A stretch of DNA of 64,000 nucleotides. Source: CAYSPT01 sp964432985. Lineage in GTDB: Bacteria; Muiribacteriota; CAYSPT01. Below, in pieces: positions 16,485 through 26,101 of the stretch. The stretch lies in the NCBI GenBank assembly GCA_964432985.1, contig CAYSPT010000023.1:1-64000 (forward strand), read 5' to 3'. The translations under genes and the position numbers were made by a program. Under the pieces are notes generated by a model, which made no database searches, was not told the DNA's origin, and saw only the letters and a program-made list of their open reading frames with translations. Positions within the stretch are counted from its first letter, which is position 1; each line of letters begins with the position of its first letter.

Positions 16485-17651
16485 ATGCGTTTACATGAGT
16501 ACCAGGCCAAAGAACTGTTCCGAAGCATGGGGATTCCGGTGCCCGAAGGGCGTGTCATCTCCACTCCCACGGAAGCACGCGAGGCAGCGGAAGTTCTGGG
16601 TGGCCCCGTTGTTGTCAAAGCCCAGGTCCACGTTGGAGGACGAGGGAAAGCAGGTGGGATCAAGAAAGCACACTCACCGGAAGAAGCCGAGCAGATGGCT
16701 GAAAAAATCCTGTCAATGGATCTCAAAGGACTGCCGGTGAGGAAATGTCTGGTTGAAGCCTGTTCCGATATCCAGGAGGAAATGTATCTGGGATTCGTGG
16801 TGGACCGCACCCAGCGTTGTCCTGTTTTGATTTTCAGCCGTTCAGGCGGTGTAGACATCGAAGAGGTAGCCAGGACGGAGCCCGATAAGGTTCTCAAACT
16901 GGCCATCGATCCGCAGATTGGGCTGCCCGGTTACAAACTGAGAGCCATGGCGGTCAAGGCCGGACTAAATCCGAAATTACTCAACGCGTTTCAGCGGGTG
17001 GCTTCGACCCTGTACAAACTTTTCGTGAACAGGGATGCGACCTTGATAGAGATAAATCCCTTGACGGTAACCGGGGAGAAGAGCCTCCTGGCGCTTGACG
17101 GTAAGCTCCTGGTTGACGATAACGCCGACTACCGTCAGAAGGACATCGCTGCCAGTGTGGACCGCAGCAACCTCAGCCCCCAGGAGATGCAAGCCAAGGA
17201 AGCCGGAGTCAGCTATGTAAAGCTCGACGGCAACATCGGATGTATCGTCAACGGCGCCGGCCTGGCCATGGCCACCATGGACCTGGTCAAGTATTTTGGT
17301 GCCGAACCGGCCAACTTCCTGGACATCGGCGGCGGCGCCAAGGAGGAGCAGATAGCCCAGGCGTACAAGATTGTCGTTTCCGACCCCAATGTCAAGGTAG
17401 TGTTCGTCAACATCTTCGGTGGTATTGTCCGGTGCGACCGGGTGGCCCGCGGTTTACTGATGGCCAGAAAAGAAGTGGGCGAAGACGTCCCCCTGGTAGT
17501 CAGACTTTTGGGGACCAACCTGGAGGAAGCTCTCGAACTGCTCACCGAGGCCGGTGTCAGCGCCCGCGAAGAGATGGAAGACGCCGCGCAAGAAGCAGTC
17601 AAATTCGTTCAGTCATTGGAACAGGGGAAGGCGGAGGTGATGGAACAATGA
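16485..17651 (+). CDS. sucC: succinate-CoA ligase, beta subunit
   Basis: The protein has 388 residues, the normal length. It has the ATP-grasp start MRLHEYQAKELFRSMGIPVP, GGRGKAGGIKKA, the metal-binding LIEINPLTV, and the C-terminal CoA-ligase segment FLDIGGGA...VFVNIFGGIVRCD. With SucD it converts succinyl-CoA to succinate with ATP or GTP formation in the TCA cycle. GGAGG lies 10 bp before the ATG. The stop overlaps the sucD start (ATGA), so the two are translationally coupled. Confidence 0.97.
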   Translation: MRLHEYQAKELFRSMGIPVPEGRVISTPTEAREAAEVLGGPVVVKAQVHVGGRGKAGGIKKAHSPEEAEQMAEKILSMDLKGLPVRKCLVEACSDIQEEMYLGFVVDRTQRCPVLIFSRSGGVDIEEVARTEPDKVLKLAIDPQIGLPGYKLRAMAVKAGLNPKLLNAFQRVASTLYKLFVNRDATLIEINPLTVTGEKSLLALDGKLLVDDNADYRQKDIAASVDRSNLSPQEMQAKEAGVSYVKLDGNIGCIVNGAGLAMATMDLVKYFGAEPANFLDIGGGAKEEQIAQAYKIVVSDPNVKVVFVNIFGGIVRCDRVARGLLMARKEVGEDVPLVVRLLGTNLEEALELLTEAGVSAREEMEDAAQEAVKFVQSLEQGKAEVMEQ

Positions 17652-18517
17652 GTATTCTCGTAAACAAAAACACCCGTCTTCTGGTCCAGGGAATAACCGG
17701 CAAGGAAGGAACCTTTCACACTACCCGGATGGTCGAGTACGGCACCAACGTGGTCGCCGGAGTCACCCCCGGCAAGGGTGGACAGACCGTCCTGGATATT
17801 CCTGTTTTCAACACGGTGGAAGAGGCCGTGCAAAAGACGGGAGCCACCGCATCAGTCATCTTCGTTCCTGCCTTTGCCGCCGCTGACGCCATCATGGAGT
17901 CCGCGGACAGTGGTCTGGAACTGGTGGTATGTATCGCGGAGGGCATTCCCGTTCACGAGATGATGAAAGTACGCCGTTTCCTTGTCGGCCGCAACACCCG
18001 TCTGGTGGGTGGTAACTGCCCCGGTGTCATATCCCCGGGCAAAGCCAAGATCGGGATCATGTCGGGAGCGATCCACAAGGAAGGACCGGTGGGTGTTGTG
18101 TCCCGCAGCGGCACCCTGACTTACGAGATCGTCTACCACCTCACCAGGAGAAACCTGGGGCAGAGCACTTGCGTGGGTATCGGCGGCGACCAGGTGGTTG
18201 GTTTGAACTTCCTGGAGGCGTTGGAGCTTTTCGAGGCCGATGGCCAGACGGAAGCAGTAGTGCTCATCGGTGAAATCGGAGGCGAGGACGAGCAGCGGGC
18301 CGCCCGTTACATCTCTGAACACATGACGAAACCGGTGGCGGCTTTCGTGGCCGGTCAGACAGCCCCGCCCGGAAAGCGGATGGGGCATGCCGGCGCCATC
18401 ATTTCAGGCACCGAAGGTACTGCTGCTGAGAAGATCGCCGCTTTCAAGGAAAACGGCGTGTCGGTGGGGGCGTATCCCGCTGAGGTGGCGGAAATCATGG
18501 AGAAGCTTTTTGCAGGA
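17648..18517 (+). CDS. sucD: succinate-CoA ligase, alpha subunit (3' end in gap)
   Basis: The ATG overlaps the sucC stop. The 290 visible codons include the Rossmann CoA-binding domain (VQGITGKEGTFHT, TNVVAGVTPGKGG) and the active-site His in KRMGHAGAIISGTEGTA. The frame is still open at the N run, and only the last few residues of a usual 290-300-residue protein can be missing. It forms the SucCD complex. The stop codon cannot be seen. Confidence 0.95.
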
Positions 18518-18617
18518 NNNNNNNNNNNNNNNNNNNNNNNNNNNNNNNNNNNNNNNNNNNNNNNNNNNNNNNNNNNNNNNNNNNNNNNNNNNNNNNNNNN
18601 NNNNNNNNNNNNNNNNN
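18518..18617. other. assembly gap of 100 N
   Basis: Exactly 100 unknown bases, which looks like a scaffold placeholder rather than a measured distance. It hides the sucD stop and lies next to a 56-bp tandem repeat. Confidence 0.98.
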
Positions 18618-18631
18618 TGACACCCGGTTTT

Positions 18632-18743
18632 CCGGTGTGGACGCGATACAGTAGACGGAACACAAAAGTATGCGTGAAACGGATCACCCGGTGTGGACGC
18701 GATACAGTAGACGGAACACAAAAGTATGCGTATAGCGTTGAAG
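18632..18743. repeat. 56-bp tandem duplication spanning the larA-like start
   Basis: Two copies begin with ccggtgtggacgcgatacag at 18632 and 18688. Each contains acggaac and an ATGCGT 38 bp into the unit (ATG at 18670 and 18726). Only the second ATG opens the long gene; the first gives a short out-of-phase peptide. More copies may be hidden in the gap. Confidence 0.85.
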
Positions 18744-20411
18744 TACGGACAGGCGGTCAGGGACCTCGAAATCTCTGACCGCCATGTTCTTGCAGTGCTG
18801 ACTCCTCGTGAGATAGCGCCTCTGGCGGACATTCGTGAAGCGGTGCTGGCCAGCCTGCGGACTCCCGATTACGGAAAATCACTCGGTGACATTCTCACCC
18901 ATGCCGTTGGGGCCTCCGGTGACATCGTTGGAGCATCCGGTGATGCCGCCGGAGCATCCGGTGACAACGGCCTGCGGATACTGGTCATCGTGAGTGATAT
19001 CACCAGGTGTATTCCCCAGTACCCGTCTATTCTCGAAGTGCTGGTAGACGAAATCACCGCTTCCTGTCCGCAAGCGGACATCAACTTTCTCATTGCCAAC
19101 GGAACACATCGGAGCATGACAGATGAAGAAATCCGTGCCATTTACGGTGAGCGGCTCGCCGATAAGTACTGTTTTCACAATCACGATTGTGATTCTCCGG
19201 ACCTGGTAAATCTCGGTACCATGTCGGGGGGAACACCTCTCCTGGTAAATCCTCTGGTACCTGACACCGATGTGGTAATCGTAACCGGCCGGGTCGCTCC
19301 CCACTATTTCGCAGGCTTTTCCGGTGGCCGGAAGTCTATTCTGCCGGGAGTCAGCGGCCGCTCCACCATACGGGCCAATCACAGCCGGGTCAACCATGAC
19401 GGTGTCCAATTGGGAAGCCTGCGGGGCAATCCCATTAACGAAGAGATGGTCGAAGCGGCCTTGCTGGCCGGTGTTGATTTTTCACTCATGATAACGTTGA
19501 GTCTTGAAAAAAAGGCAACGGCCGTGTTTTCGGGTGATATGTTGGATACCCACGAAAAAGCCTGCTCCTACTGTCTGGACGCTTGCGGAGTCGTTCCCCG
19601 GGAGCGCTCCGATTGCGTCATCGTGTCTGCTGGAGGATTCCCTCAGGATATCAGTCTTTTTCAGATGCAGCGTTCCCTGCAGAATACCAGGGCACTGCTG
19701 AAGCCGGGAGGGACCTTTCTGCTGGTCGGTGAAGCGAGTGAAGGTATCGGGCAGGACACCTTCGATACGTGGCTGACGGAAGCGGAATCGCCTTGTGATC
19801 TCGTGAATACTACCCGGGACAAAATTCTCGTCGGCGGTCACACTGCCGTTTTGGCTGGGAAACTTCTCTCCGAGCACACAATTTGCATGGTAAGTTCCCT
19901 TCCGCATGATATACTCAATAATATCTTTTACCGCGCTTTCAATACCCTGGGGGAGGCCGTGGAGTTCGTGAGAAACAAGCATGGATCTGATTTTTCGGCG
20001 TACGTCGTACCCGACGGCGCGTTTCTGCTGGCCCATGAAGGTGACCCGGCAGGGAACGATGATGTAGATAAGCACGATGATGTAAAAAAACGCAACGGCG
20101 GCAAAAGGGGCTTCTGGAAAAAAAGACAAAACCACCGCTCACGCAGAAAGCGCAAGTTCTCGAAGATAAGCTACATCGTGTGGGGACTCCTGCTGGGGAT
20201 GCTGACCGGTTATCTCATCATGTGGTCCAACGGAAGCTCAGGCGGGGTGGTGCTTACCTTCTGGACATCGCTGGTTCATGACATCGTCACCATGGTGGGT
20301 GATCTCGTAACCTTTATCCTGACCAGGTTGGCGATAATTCTGGGTGGGACCGCCGGTGCAGTGGCCGGATACTATCTGTACCGCTGGCGTTACGAGAAGC
20401 CTGATCGCTGA
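18726..20411 (+). CDS. LarA-like nickel-dependent racemase family protein with C-terminal membrane tail
   Basis: The protein has 561 residues. The first 430 or so match the LarA/DUF2088 family: IANGTHRSMTDEE with the conserved His, then VAPHYFAGFSGGRKSILPG with the conserved His and the Lys that holds the nickel-pincer cofactor in lactate racemase. These enzymes epimerise alpha-hydroxy acids. The tail is a Lys/Arg-rich stretch (about 445-485) and two or three hydrophobic segments (about 487-553), unlike usual LarA of about 425 residues. An in-frame ASGD repeat lies near residue 60-80. No larB, larC or larE is visible. It sits between sucCD and ilvC. Confidence 0.8.
   Translation: MRIALKYGQAVRDLEISDRHVLAVLTPREIAPLADIREAVLASLRTPDYGKSLGDILTHAVGASGDIVGASGDAAGASGDNGLRILVIVSDITRCIPQYPSILEVLVDEITASCPQADINFLIANGTHRSMTDEEIRAIYGERLADKYCFHNHDCDSPDLVNLGTMSGGTPLLVNPLVPDTDVVIVTGRVAPHYFAGFSGGRKSILPGVSGRSTIRANHSRVNHDGVQLGSLRGNPINEEMVEAALLAGVDFSLMITLSLEKKATAVFSGDMLDTHEKACSYCLDACGVVPRERSDCVIVSAGGFPQDISLFQMQRSLQNTRALLKPGGTFLLVGEASEGIGQDTFDTWLTEAESPCDLVNTTRDKILVGGHTAVLAGKLLSEHTICMVSSLPHDILNNIFYRAFNTLGEAVEFVRNKHGSDFSAYVVPDGAFLLAHEGDPAGNDDVDKHDDVKKRNGGKRGFWKKRQNHRSRRKRKFSKISYIVWGLLLGMLTGYLIMWSNGSSGGVVLTFWTSLVHDIVTMVGDLVTFILTRLAIILGGTAGAVAGYYLYRWRYEKPDR
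18902..18967. repeat. in-frame repeat in the larA-like gene
   Basis: Three near-copies of a unit with core gcatccggtgat encode GASGD-type steps (GASGDIVGASGDAAGASGDNG region). The unit lengths keep the frame. It lies in a loop region before the Rossmann-like core. Confidence 0.7.
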
Positions 20412-20422
20412 TTTCCGGGGAT

Positions 20423-21424
20423 GTGCCAAGGGTGCTTACCGATAATGACATAGCATACCGCTACCTGCCAGACCTTAGTATAGCGGTTCTCGGATACGGA
20501 AGTCAGGGACGGTCACAGGCGCTCAACTTGCGGGACAGCGGCTGCCGGGTCGTGGTCGGTCTCCGTCCCGAAAGCCCCCGACGCCGCCTCGCGGCTGACG
20601 ATAAGTTCACCGTGCTGGACATACCTGCCGCGTCTCAATCTGCCGACAGTATTTTTTTTCTCATTCCGGACGAGGCGCACGCAGAGGTATTTGACACCCT
20701 GGTCGCACCGGTTTTAAAACCGGGATGCCTGCTCGTTTTTGCTCATGGATTCAGTGTGCATTACCGCCTGGTTACCCCCTCCGACGAGATGGATGTGGTG
20801 GTGGTGGCACCTAAAGGTATCGGTCCCAAGGTGCGTGAAGAGTACCTGCGAGGTTCCGGAGTTCCTGGTGCGGTCGCCGTCGGACGTGATGCCACGGGCA
20901 CGGCCCGGGCTAAAGCCCTCGAATTGTGTAAAGCTCTCGGATTTCTCCGTTGTGGTGTGGTGGAAACGACGGTGGCCGAGGAAACGGAAGTGGACCTGTT
21001 TACCGAGCAGGCCGTGCTGTGCGGCGGTCTGACCTCGTTGATAGAAGCCGCCTTCGACGTTCTGGTCGAAGCGGGGTACAGCCCCGAGATGGCATACCTG
21101 GAATGCTTGCACGAAATGAAGCTCATTGCCGATATGGTGCATCGCTGCGGTATTGCCGGGATGCGCGACAATATCAGCAGCGTTGCACTTCACGGTGACC
21201 TTTTTACCGGTCCCCGGATCGTGGACGGCAAGGTACGAAACACCTTAAAGACAGTGCTTTCCGATATCCGTGACGGAACCTTTTTTAAATCCTATCAGGA
21301 TGAATTGGCCTCGGGCCGGAAACGTACCGGCGTACTCGTCGAGAAATCAAAAAATCACCTGATCGAATCAACCGGCCGGCGTATTCGCGAGACCATGAAA
21401 AAAGGCGGCTGGACCGGAGAATAA
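20423..21424 (+). CDS. ilvC: ketol-acid reductoisomerase
   Basis: The protein has 333 residues, typical for class I KARI. It has the NADPH-binding motif IAVLGYGSQGRSQALNLRDSG, VVVAPKGIGP, EETEVDLFTEQAVLCGG and the metal-binding region ECLHEMKLIADMVHRCGI. It catalyses the second step of valine, leucine and isoleucine synthesis. The frame starts with GTG at 20423; an overlapping ATG at 20421 is out of frame. It follows the larA-like gene by 11 bp. No ilvB, ilvN or ilvD is adjacent. Confidence 0.95.
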   Translation: MPRVLTDNDIAYRYLPDLSIAVLGYGSQGRSQALNLRDSGCRVVVGLRPESPRRRLAADDKFTVLDIPAASQSADSIFFLIPDEAHAEVFDTLVAPVLKPGCLLVFAHGFSVHYRLVTPSDEMDVVVVAPKGIGPKVREEYLRGSGVPGAVAVGRDATGTARAKALELCKALGFLRCGVVETTVAEETEVDLFTEQAVLCGGLTSLIEAAFDVLVEAGYSPEMAYLECLHEMKLIADMVHRCGIAGMRDNISSVALHGDLFTGPRIVDGKVRNTLKTVLSDIRDGTFFKSYQDELASGRKRTGVLVEKSKNHLIESTGRRIRETMKKGGWTGE

Positions 21425-21430
21425 TATGGT

Positions 21431-21546
21431 GGGTCGGGCTCGATTTGTTTGCTTTTTGGTTTAGACCGATATCTTGGGCATTGCTAATGGGTCATGCTTG
21501 ATTTGTTTGCTTTTTGGTTTAGACCGATATCTTGGGCATTGCTAAA
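21431..21546. repeat. 58-bp tandem duplication of the hflX 3' end
   Basis: Two copies start at 21431 and 21489. Each holds tttagaccgatatcttgggc, which on the minus strand encodes the last residues of HflX and its TAA stop. The outer copy lies in the intergenic space between ilvC and hflX. Confidence 0.9.
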
Positions 21547-22637
21547 TCCAGTTCCTGATCTATCCTGGATACAAGCTTATCCAGTCCCTCTCCCGTCAGG
21601 GCTGATACGCACACCGAACCGGGGAATACCTGCTGACACCTGCTGCGGACTTTTTCGTTCGGCACCAAATCGGCCTTGTTGAACACGGTGAAACCAGGAC
21701 GGCCTTCCGGGGCAATTTCCGCCATGGTGTCGATGGCTGTCCGGTGCTGTTGCTCCCAATCATCGTGAGATATATCCACCACGTTCAGGACCAGGTCTGC
21801 CAGGGCGGCTTCCTCCAGTGTGGCCCGGAAAGCTACCACCAGCAGATGGGGAAGCCTCCTGATAAGCCCCACCGTATCGGCCAGCAGTATCGTGCGTCCG
21901 GATTGTGTACGCACTCTCCTGATAGTCGGGTCCAGGGTGGCAAACAGCTTGTTGTCCACCAGCACATCAGCATCCGTAATGGCGTTGAGGAGTGTCGACT
22001 TTCCCACGTTGGTGTAGCCGAACAACGCTACCACGGGCACAGAACGCTTACGGCGGCGTTTTCGCTGCTGTTTCCGTTGTTTTCGTATCTTGCCAATTTT
22101 TACCTTGAGCGTGGAAATACGCTGGAGAATACGGCGTCTGTCGACTTCGAGTTGCTTTTCTCCGGGGCCCCGGGTCCCGATTCCTCCCCGTGCGCCGACC
22201 CCTCCCCGCTGCCGTGAAAGATGGGTCCACATCCTGGTGAGCCGGGGCAGCAGGTACTTGAGTTGGGCGTATTCCACCTGCAGTTTACCTTCCAGTGTCT
22301 GGGCCCGCTGGGCAAAAATATCCAGGATAATACCGGTCCGGTCGATAACCTTGATATTGAACTGGCTCTCCAGGTTTCTTACCTGTACCGGGGTGAGTTC
22401 CTGCTCCGAGATGACCAGCCCAATGTCTGGATTGTTTCCCAGGTACTCTTTGATTTCCTGGATCTTTCCTTTGCCGAGTAAGGATCCCGGCAGCGGTTTT
22501 TCCTTGAGCTGGCTGAAAATTTCTACTATTTCCGCCCCGGCTGTGGTGGCCAGAGACTTCAGTTCGTCCAGTCTGTCGTCGAACTCGAAACGTGACAGGC
22601 CGGTGTTGAGGGCGATGATGACCGCCTTTTCCGTCAC
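21519..22637 (-). CDS. hflX: ribosome-associated GTPase HflX
   Basis: The protein has 372 residues. It has the HflX N-terminal domain, GGIGTRGPGEKQLEVDRRRI, the G1 motif GYTNVGKSTLLNAI, G3 DTVGLIRRLPHLLV and G4 NKAD. HflX binds the large ribosomal subunit and rescues stalled or stressed ribosomes. The start is GTG, with AAGGAGG before it. The gene follows the GH130-like gene by 25 bp. Its 3' end is duplicated downstream. Confidence 0.95.
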   Translation of the reverse strand: MTEKAVIIALNTGLSRFEFDDRLDELKSLATTAGAEIVEIFSQLKEKPLPGSLLGKGKIQEIKEYLGNNPDIGLVISEQELTPVQVRNLESQFNIKVIDRTGIILDIFAQRAQTLEGKLQVEYAQLKYLLPRLTRMWTHLSRQRGGVGARGGIGTRGPGEKQLEVDRRRILQRISTLKVKIGKIRKQRKQQRKRRRKRSVPVVALFGYTNVGKSTLLNAITDADVLVDNKLFATLDPTIRRVRTQSGRTILLADTVGLIRRLPHLLVVAFRATLEEAALADLVLNVVDISHDDWEQQHRTAIDTMAEIAPEGRPGFTVFNKADLVPNEKVRSRCQQVFPGSVCVSALTGEGLDKLVSRIDQELDLAMPKISV

Positions 22638-22662
22638 AGTGCTTCCTCCTTGCTGTGTTCGC

Positions 22663-23841
22663 TCATGAAGTGAATGAGTCAGTTAAAAACGAATCGAGTG
22701 CGTCTCCGGATACCGTCGTCATCCTGACCGAAGTATCCAGCTCGCCGGAAAACACCAGGTAGCGGTTTGCGTCCTGCACTATCCCGGTGGTAAATACAAC
22801 GTCCTGTTCGAGAAAAACAGGACCGGTGACGCTTTTCTTAAGGTCCCGGTTGTATTCGAGAAAAGCTTCATCACAGATGTGGGTCACCTGCCAGGGATGC
22901 TCCGAGTCAAACAGCGCCGAGAAGGTACGGTAGATGCCCACCGGATCGCCTTCCCGGTGCTCGACACCGTGGAACAATTCGAGAAAAAAACGTTTCCCAT
23001 CCAGAAAAATGGGGACAGGCGGCGCGCCCGGTCCTATCTTTCGGTTGTACAGGCTGTTCTTGCGCATTGGGAGGACGATGCTGTCCACCGGTTTCCAGTG
23101 CAGCAGGTCGGGAGACTTCGCCGCACTGATGCTCTTGCCCGCCAGCAGGGGACTGTCCGGCAGAAAAGAGAGATGGATGTCGCTTCCTTCCGGCCTGGTG
23201 AGGGCATAGTACCGGTCTCCGACTACTTCGGGGAACAAGACGACGTCCTTGTTGTGATGCTCGAATATAACTCCCTTCGGCTCATAGTCCAGCCCATTGT
23301 CAGACACGTAAAGGCAGGTGCATATCTTGTTGAAGCCAACACCGACCACCGTCATGTAATAGGTCGAATCGATGAGTGTAATACGGGCGTCTTCCACACC
23401 GAGCGCCTGGTAATCAAACCGGGGGAGAAGCACGCGGTCATAATGAACGTGGACGATCTCGCCCGCGGGATTAAGCTCCACCGGAAGCAGCCACGAGATA
23501 GAGGTCAGGCGCATGGCTTTCGTCCCGTTTTCAAGGTGCATCTCCAGGTGCCGCGGATCACTGAAATCAACGGATTCAGCCGGGTAGCGATCGATGACGA
23601 AACGTTGTTTGTCCGTGTCCATCCTGGGGGTGAGAATCCAGTCTCCATCCACCGCTTCCCGCAGTGCTTCAGCCACCCGTACCATGCACAGGATGGTACC
23701 GTCGGCAAGACGGGTCACGCCGGGATTGAAAACTCCGAGAATGAACGTCTCCCGCCCCGTGTGCTGCCGAAGGGGCCGGAAGTCATCCCTAATATCTCCG
23801 GGGCTGAAAACGATACGGTCTTCACTAAAGGAAATGGTCAT
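22663..23841 (-). CDS. GH130-like glycoside phosphorylase or hydrolase
   Basis: The protein has 392 residues from the ATG at 23841 (MTISFSEDRIVF); a TTG at 23898 would add 19 residues. The five-bladed propeller pattern of family GH130 is seen: VFNPGVTRLADGTILCMVRV near the start, GVEDARITLID, FPEVVGDRYYALTRP and GPGAPPVPI. Family enzymes phosphorolyse beta-mannosides such as mannosyl-glucose or mannobiose, and some are hydrolases. The substrate cannot be assigned here. It lies upstream of hflX on the same strand, a pairing with no obvious functional link. Confidence 0.8.
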   Translation of the reverse strand: MTISFSEDRIVFSPGDIRDDFRPLRQHTGRETFILGVFNPGVTRLADGTILCMVRVAEALREAVDGDWILTPRMDTDKQRFVIDRYPAESVDFSDPRHLEMHLENGTKAMRLTSISWLLPVELNPAGEIVHVHYDRVLLPRFDYQALGVEDARITLIDSTYYMTVVGVGFNKICTCLYVSDNGLDYEPKGVIFEHHNKDVVLFPEVVGDRYYALTRPEGSDIHLSFLPDSPLLAGKSISAAKSPDLLHWKPVDSIVLPMRKNSLYNRKIGPGAPPVPIFLDGKRFFLELFHGVEHREGDPVGIYRTFSALFDSEHPWQVTHICDEAFLEYNRDLKKSVTGPVFLEQDVVFTTGIVQDANRYLVFSGELDTSVRMTTVSGDALDSFLTDSFTS

Positions 23842-23960
23842 GGTCGTTATCTTAACAGAGCCATCTTCCCGATGACAATCAACTTCGTCATGCACCAACA
23901 GGCTAAGAATACGGTCAGTCTGTCAAAAGACACGGCGCATCTTAAAATATACGGCACTTT

Positions 23961-23990
23961 TTGAAAGATACGGGGTATATTATATATAAT
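23961..23990 (+). promoter_or_regulatory. candidate promoter of the surface-protein operon
   Basis: TTGAAA (23961-23966), 18 bp and TATAAT (23985-23990). A second candidate lies just downstream, TTGCCA (24003-24008) with TATAAT (24024-24029) at 15 bp. Both point toward the gene at 24122. Confidence 0.45.
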
Positions 23991-24121
23991 TTGTAAACAA
24001 AATTGCCACTGTGGTATGATCAATATAATGCAGAATAAATAATGTGAATAACGTACTATCCGGCCCTAGGACCGACCTGTTTGACACGCACCATGGGCCA
24101 CATGACGGAAGGAGAAAAAGA

Positions 24122-24766
24122 ATGATAATGACTATGCCGGGGGCCCTTACACGTGTTTTAGCTGTCATTCTGGTTGTTTGTCTGGCCGGCACCTGGGCCG
24201 CTCCGTGGTGCCTTTCATCCGCCGCGGCCTGCATCGATGATTCGGAATTATTAACCATTCCGGAAATAGAGGAACTTCTTCAAAAAGCACTGGTAAAGTT
24301 TGGAGGCCACTTCGAGGCTTTTAGCAAAGCGCTGGAAAGCAGGGACTACCGGGTGATCGATATCCGCATGGTCAGCCTGATGACGAACTGGCTCATTCTC
24401 TACACCAAGTACCGGCGCAGGCTGACGGTGAGCCTGGAAAGTGCTTCGAAGGAGAAGGGGCCGGCGTCCAACCGTGAGAAACACGAAAAGATCTGCGCCA
24501 AAGCACAGCGCTGGGTGGATGAGATGGATGCGGTCAACGTGCTGCTTAATACCGTAAATAATAACCTGATGGACAATCGTTTAAGCGAAGTGAAAAAGCT
24601 GATTTCTGTTGTTGACGGTAAGATCCGGGGATTGTTCGTACCGGAGAAAGAGGGTGTCCCCGGTGCCCCAGCGGTTTCCGAACCAGCCCCAGCGGTTTCC
24701 GAACCAGCCCCAGCGGTTTCCGAACCAGCGCCGCCTGAAGCGGACCAGTCAGTGCAGGGCAACTAA
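24122..24766 (+). CDS. exported helical protein, paralogue of the 31693-32301 product
   Basis: The protein has 214 residues from the ATG at 24122, chosen because GGAAGGAG lies just upstream; the frame is open further upstream with no comparable site. A signal peptide (to about residue 35, ending SSAAACIDD) is followed by a helical domain and a Pro/Ala tail of three VSEPAPA repeats. The segment LESRDYRVIDIRMVSLMTNW aligns with LKSRSFRDLDRALVNLIVDW in the paralogue. Function is unknown. It heads an operon that runs to 31647. Confidence 0.75.
   Translation: MIMTMPGALTRVLAVILVVCLAGTWAAPWCLSSAAACIDDSELLTIPEIEELLQKALVKFGGHFEAFSKALESRDYRVIDIRMVSLMTNWLILYTKYRRRLTVSLESASKEKGPASNREKHEKICAKAQRWVDEMDAVNVLLNTVNNNLMDNRLSEVKKLISVVDGKIRGLFVPEKEGVPGAPAVSEPAPAVSEPAPAVSEPAPPEADQSVQGN
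24665..24729. repeat. 21-bp in-frame repeat (VSEPAPA)
   Basis: Three perfect or near-perfect copies of a 21-bp unit with core gcggtttccgaaccag occur at the 3' end of the gene at 24122-24766. Confidence 0.9.
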
Positions 24767-24772
24767 CTCATT

Positions 24773-26068
24773 ATGGACCAGATCGATTTCATACAGGAAA
24801 TCCTGAAGAAGATCGAGAGCACCGATCCGACTATTTCCCACGCGGCGCTTCTCATCTGTCAGGATATGGTTGATTCCAGGTTCCTGGAACCCCTGTTACG
24901 AAAATCGGAGAGCTCCAACCGCGAAGTCCGCCAGCTCGCCCAGGACATGCTCAAGAACATGGTCACAGAGCTGGAAATATCTCACGAAGAACTCAAACAG
25001 CTGCAGATCAAGGTCCGCCTGGAAACAGCGTCCGACAAGCTTCACGACCAGGATCCAGACCAACGGATCAAAGCAATCGAGTACATCACGCAGCACGTGG
25101 AAGACGACGAGCACCTGGAGATTCTGGTGCATCACCTGGAAGATGAGAAAGATCCCGGTGTTCAGATCGTTTTGGTCAAGTCCCTGTGGGCTTTTCAACA
25201 TCCTGCGCTCATCACTGCGCTGAAAGGGTTTCTTGCCAGCGACAACGAAGATCTACAGATCGAAGCGGCCAAATCGCTGCTTCGTCAGAAAAACGGCCGG
25301 TTCCTTTCGGAAATACAGTCGTTCATGAAGGGCAAATCCCAGAACCTCCAATCTCAGATTGCCCGTGAGATTTGCCACACGCCGGTCTTGCTGGAAAGGC
25401 TTGCATTTGAATTCACCACTGTCAAATTGATCAAAGATCTGTTCGCCGACCGGGTGGGGACACGTCAGAAAGCGCTGCAAAAATTGGCCGGTGTCAATCA
25501 TCCTCACATATCAATAGCCCTTCAGGCAGCGGTAGCCGATCCGGATTCAAAAGTGCAGTTTGCTGCTAAAAAGCTCCTGTCACGTCCGTCAGGTCCCGCT
25601 GCTCCATCTGCCGCCGCACAGCCGCCGCGGCGAAAAGTGACGCGTAAGAAAACACCGGTTCCGCCGCCCCGTCCTTCCGCCGCCTACCAGCCGTATCTGA
25701 CACTGATCGTCCTGGCCGTAGCATCATCGGTATTGGTCTGGTTCATGGTGCGTGAAGGATCGGTTATGCTCGTCAAAACGGGGTCAGGGACCTCCTATTA
25801 CCAGGACATGGATTCCGAAATGGAGCTGATATTGAAAAGCGGGAAACTCCCGGCTGAAATCATGGAATTTAGAGGGTCCGTGTGCGAGGTGGATAAAAAC
25901 AACACCGCCATGGTAGTGGAAGTGGATAGTTGTTACGTATCTTTTCCCCTGCCCGGGTCATTCAATAAAACATGCCGTGCCGGCGACACGGTAAGTGTGC
26001 AGGGTACCGCTGTTGGTTTGACCGAGTTCGGAACTATTATCGTAGAACCGGACAGTGTTGAGCCGTGA
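24773..26068 (+). CDS. HEAT repeat protein with a membrane helix and C-terminal OB-like domain
   Basis: The protein has 431 residues. HEAT-like helical pairs fill about 1-275. A Pro/Lys-rich linker, a transmembrane helix (about 305-325, LIVLAVASSVLVWFMV) and a small beta domain (about 355-430, ending GDTVSVQGTAVGLTEFGTIIVEP) follow; the last resembles OB-fold nucleic-acid or ligand-binding modules. The N-terminal part is predicted cytoplasmic and the beta domain outside. It starts 6 bp after the previous gene. A role as membrane scaffold for the surface operon is inference. Confidence 0.75.
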   Translation: MDQIDFIQEILKKIESTDPTISHAALLICQDMVDSRFLEPLLRKSESSNREVRQLAQDMLKNMVTELEISHEELKQLQIKVRLETASDKLHDQDPDQRIKAIEYITQHVEDDEHLEILVHHLEDEKDPGVQIVLVKSLWAFQHPALITALKGFLASDNEDLQIEAAKSLLRQKNGRFLSEIQSFMKGKSQNLQSQIAREICHTPVLLERLAFEFTTVKLIKDLFADRVGTRQKALQKLAGVNHPHISIALQAAVADPDSKVQFAAKKLLSRPSGPAAPSAAAQPPRRKVTRKKTPVPPPRPSAAYQPYLTLIVLAVASSVLVWFMVREGSVMLVKTGSGTSYYQDMDSEMELILKSGKLPAEIMEFRGSVCEVDKNNTAMVVEVDSCYVSFPLPGSFNKTCRAGDTVSVQGTAVGLTEFGTIIVEPDSVEP

Positions 26069-26101
26069 TGATGGATACAGTGTGATGAGGTGGATAAAGC
26101 C

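Noticed and set aside
17240..18778. Long plus-strand frame reading through the N run from sucC into the larA-like gene
   Set aside because: Only the part from 17648 is SucD; the upstream part is antisense-like shadow of sucC and the part after the gap is repeat sequence.
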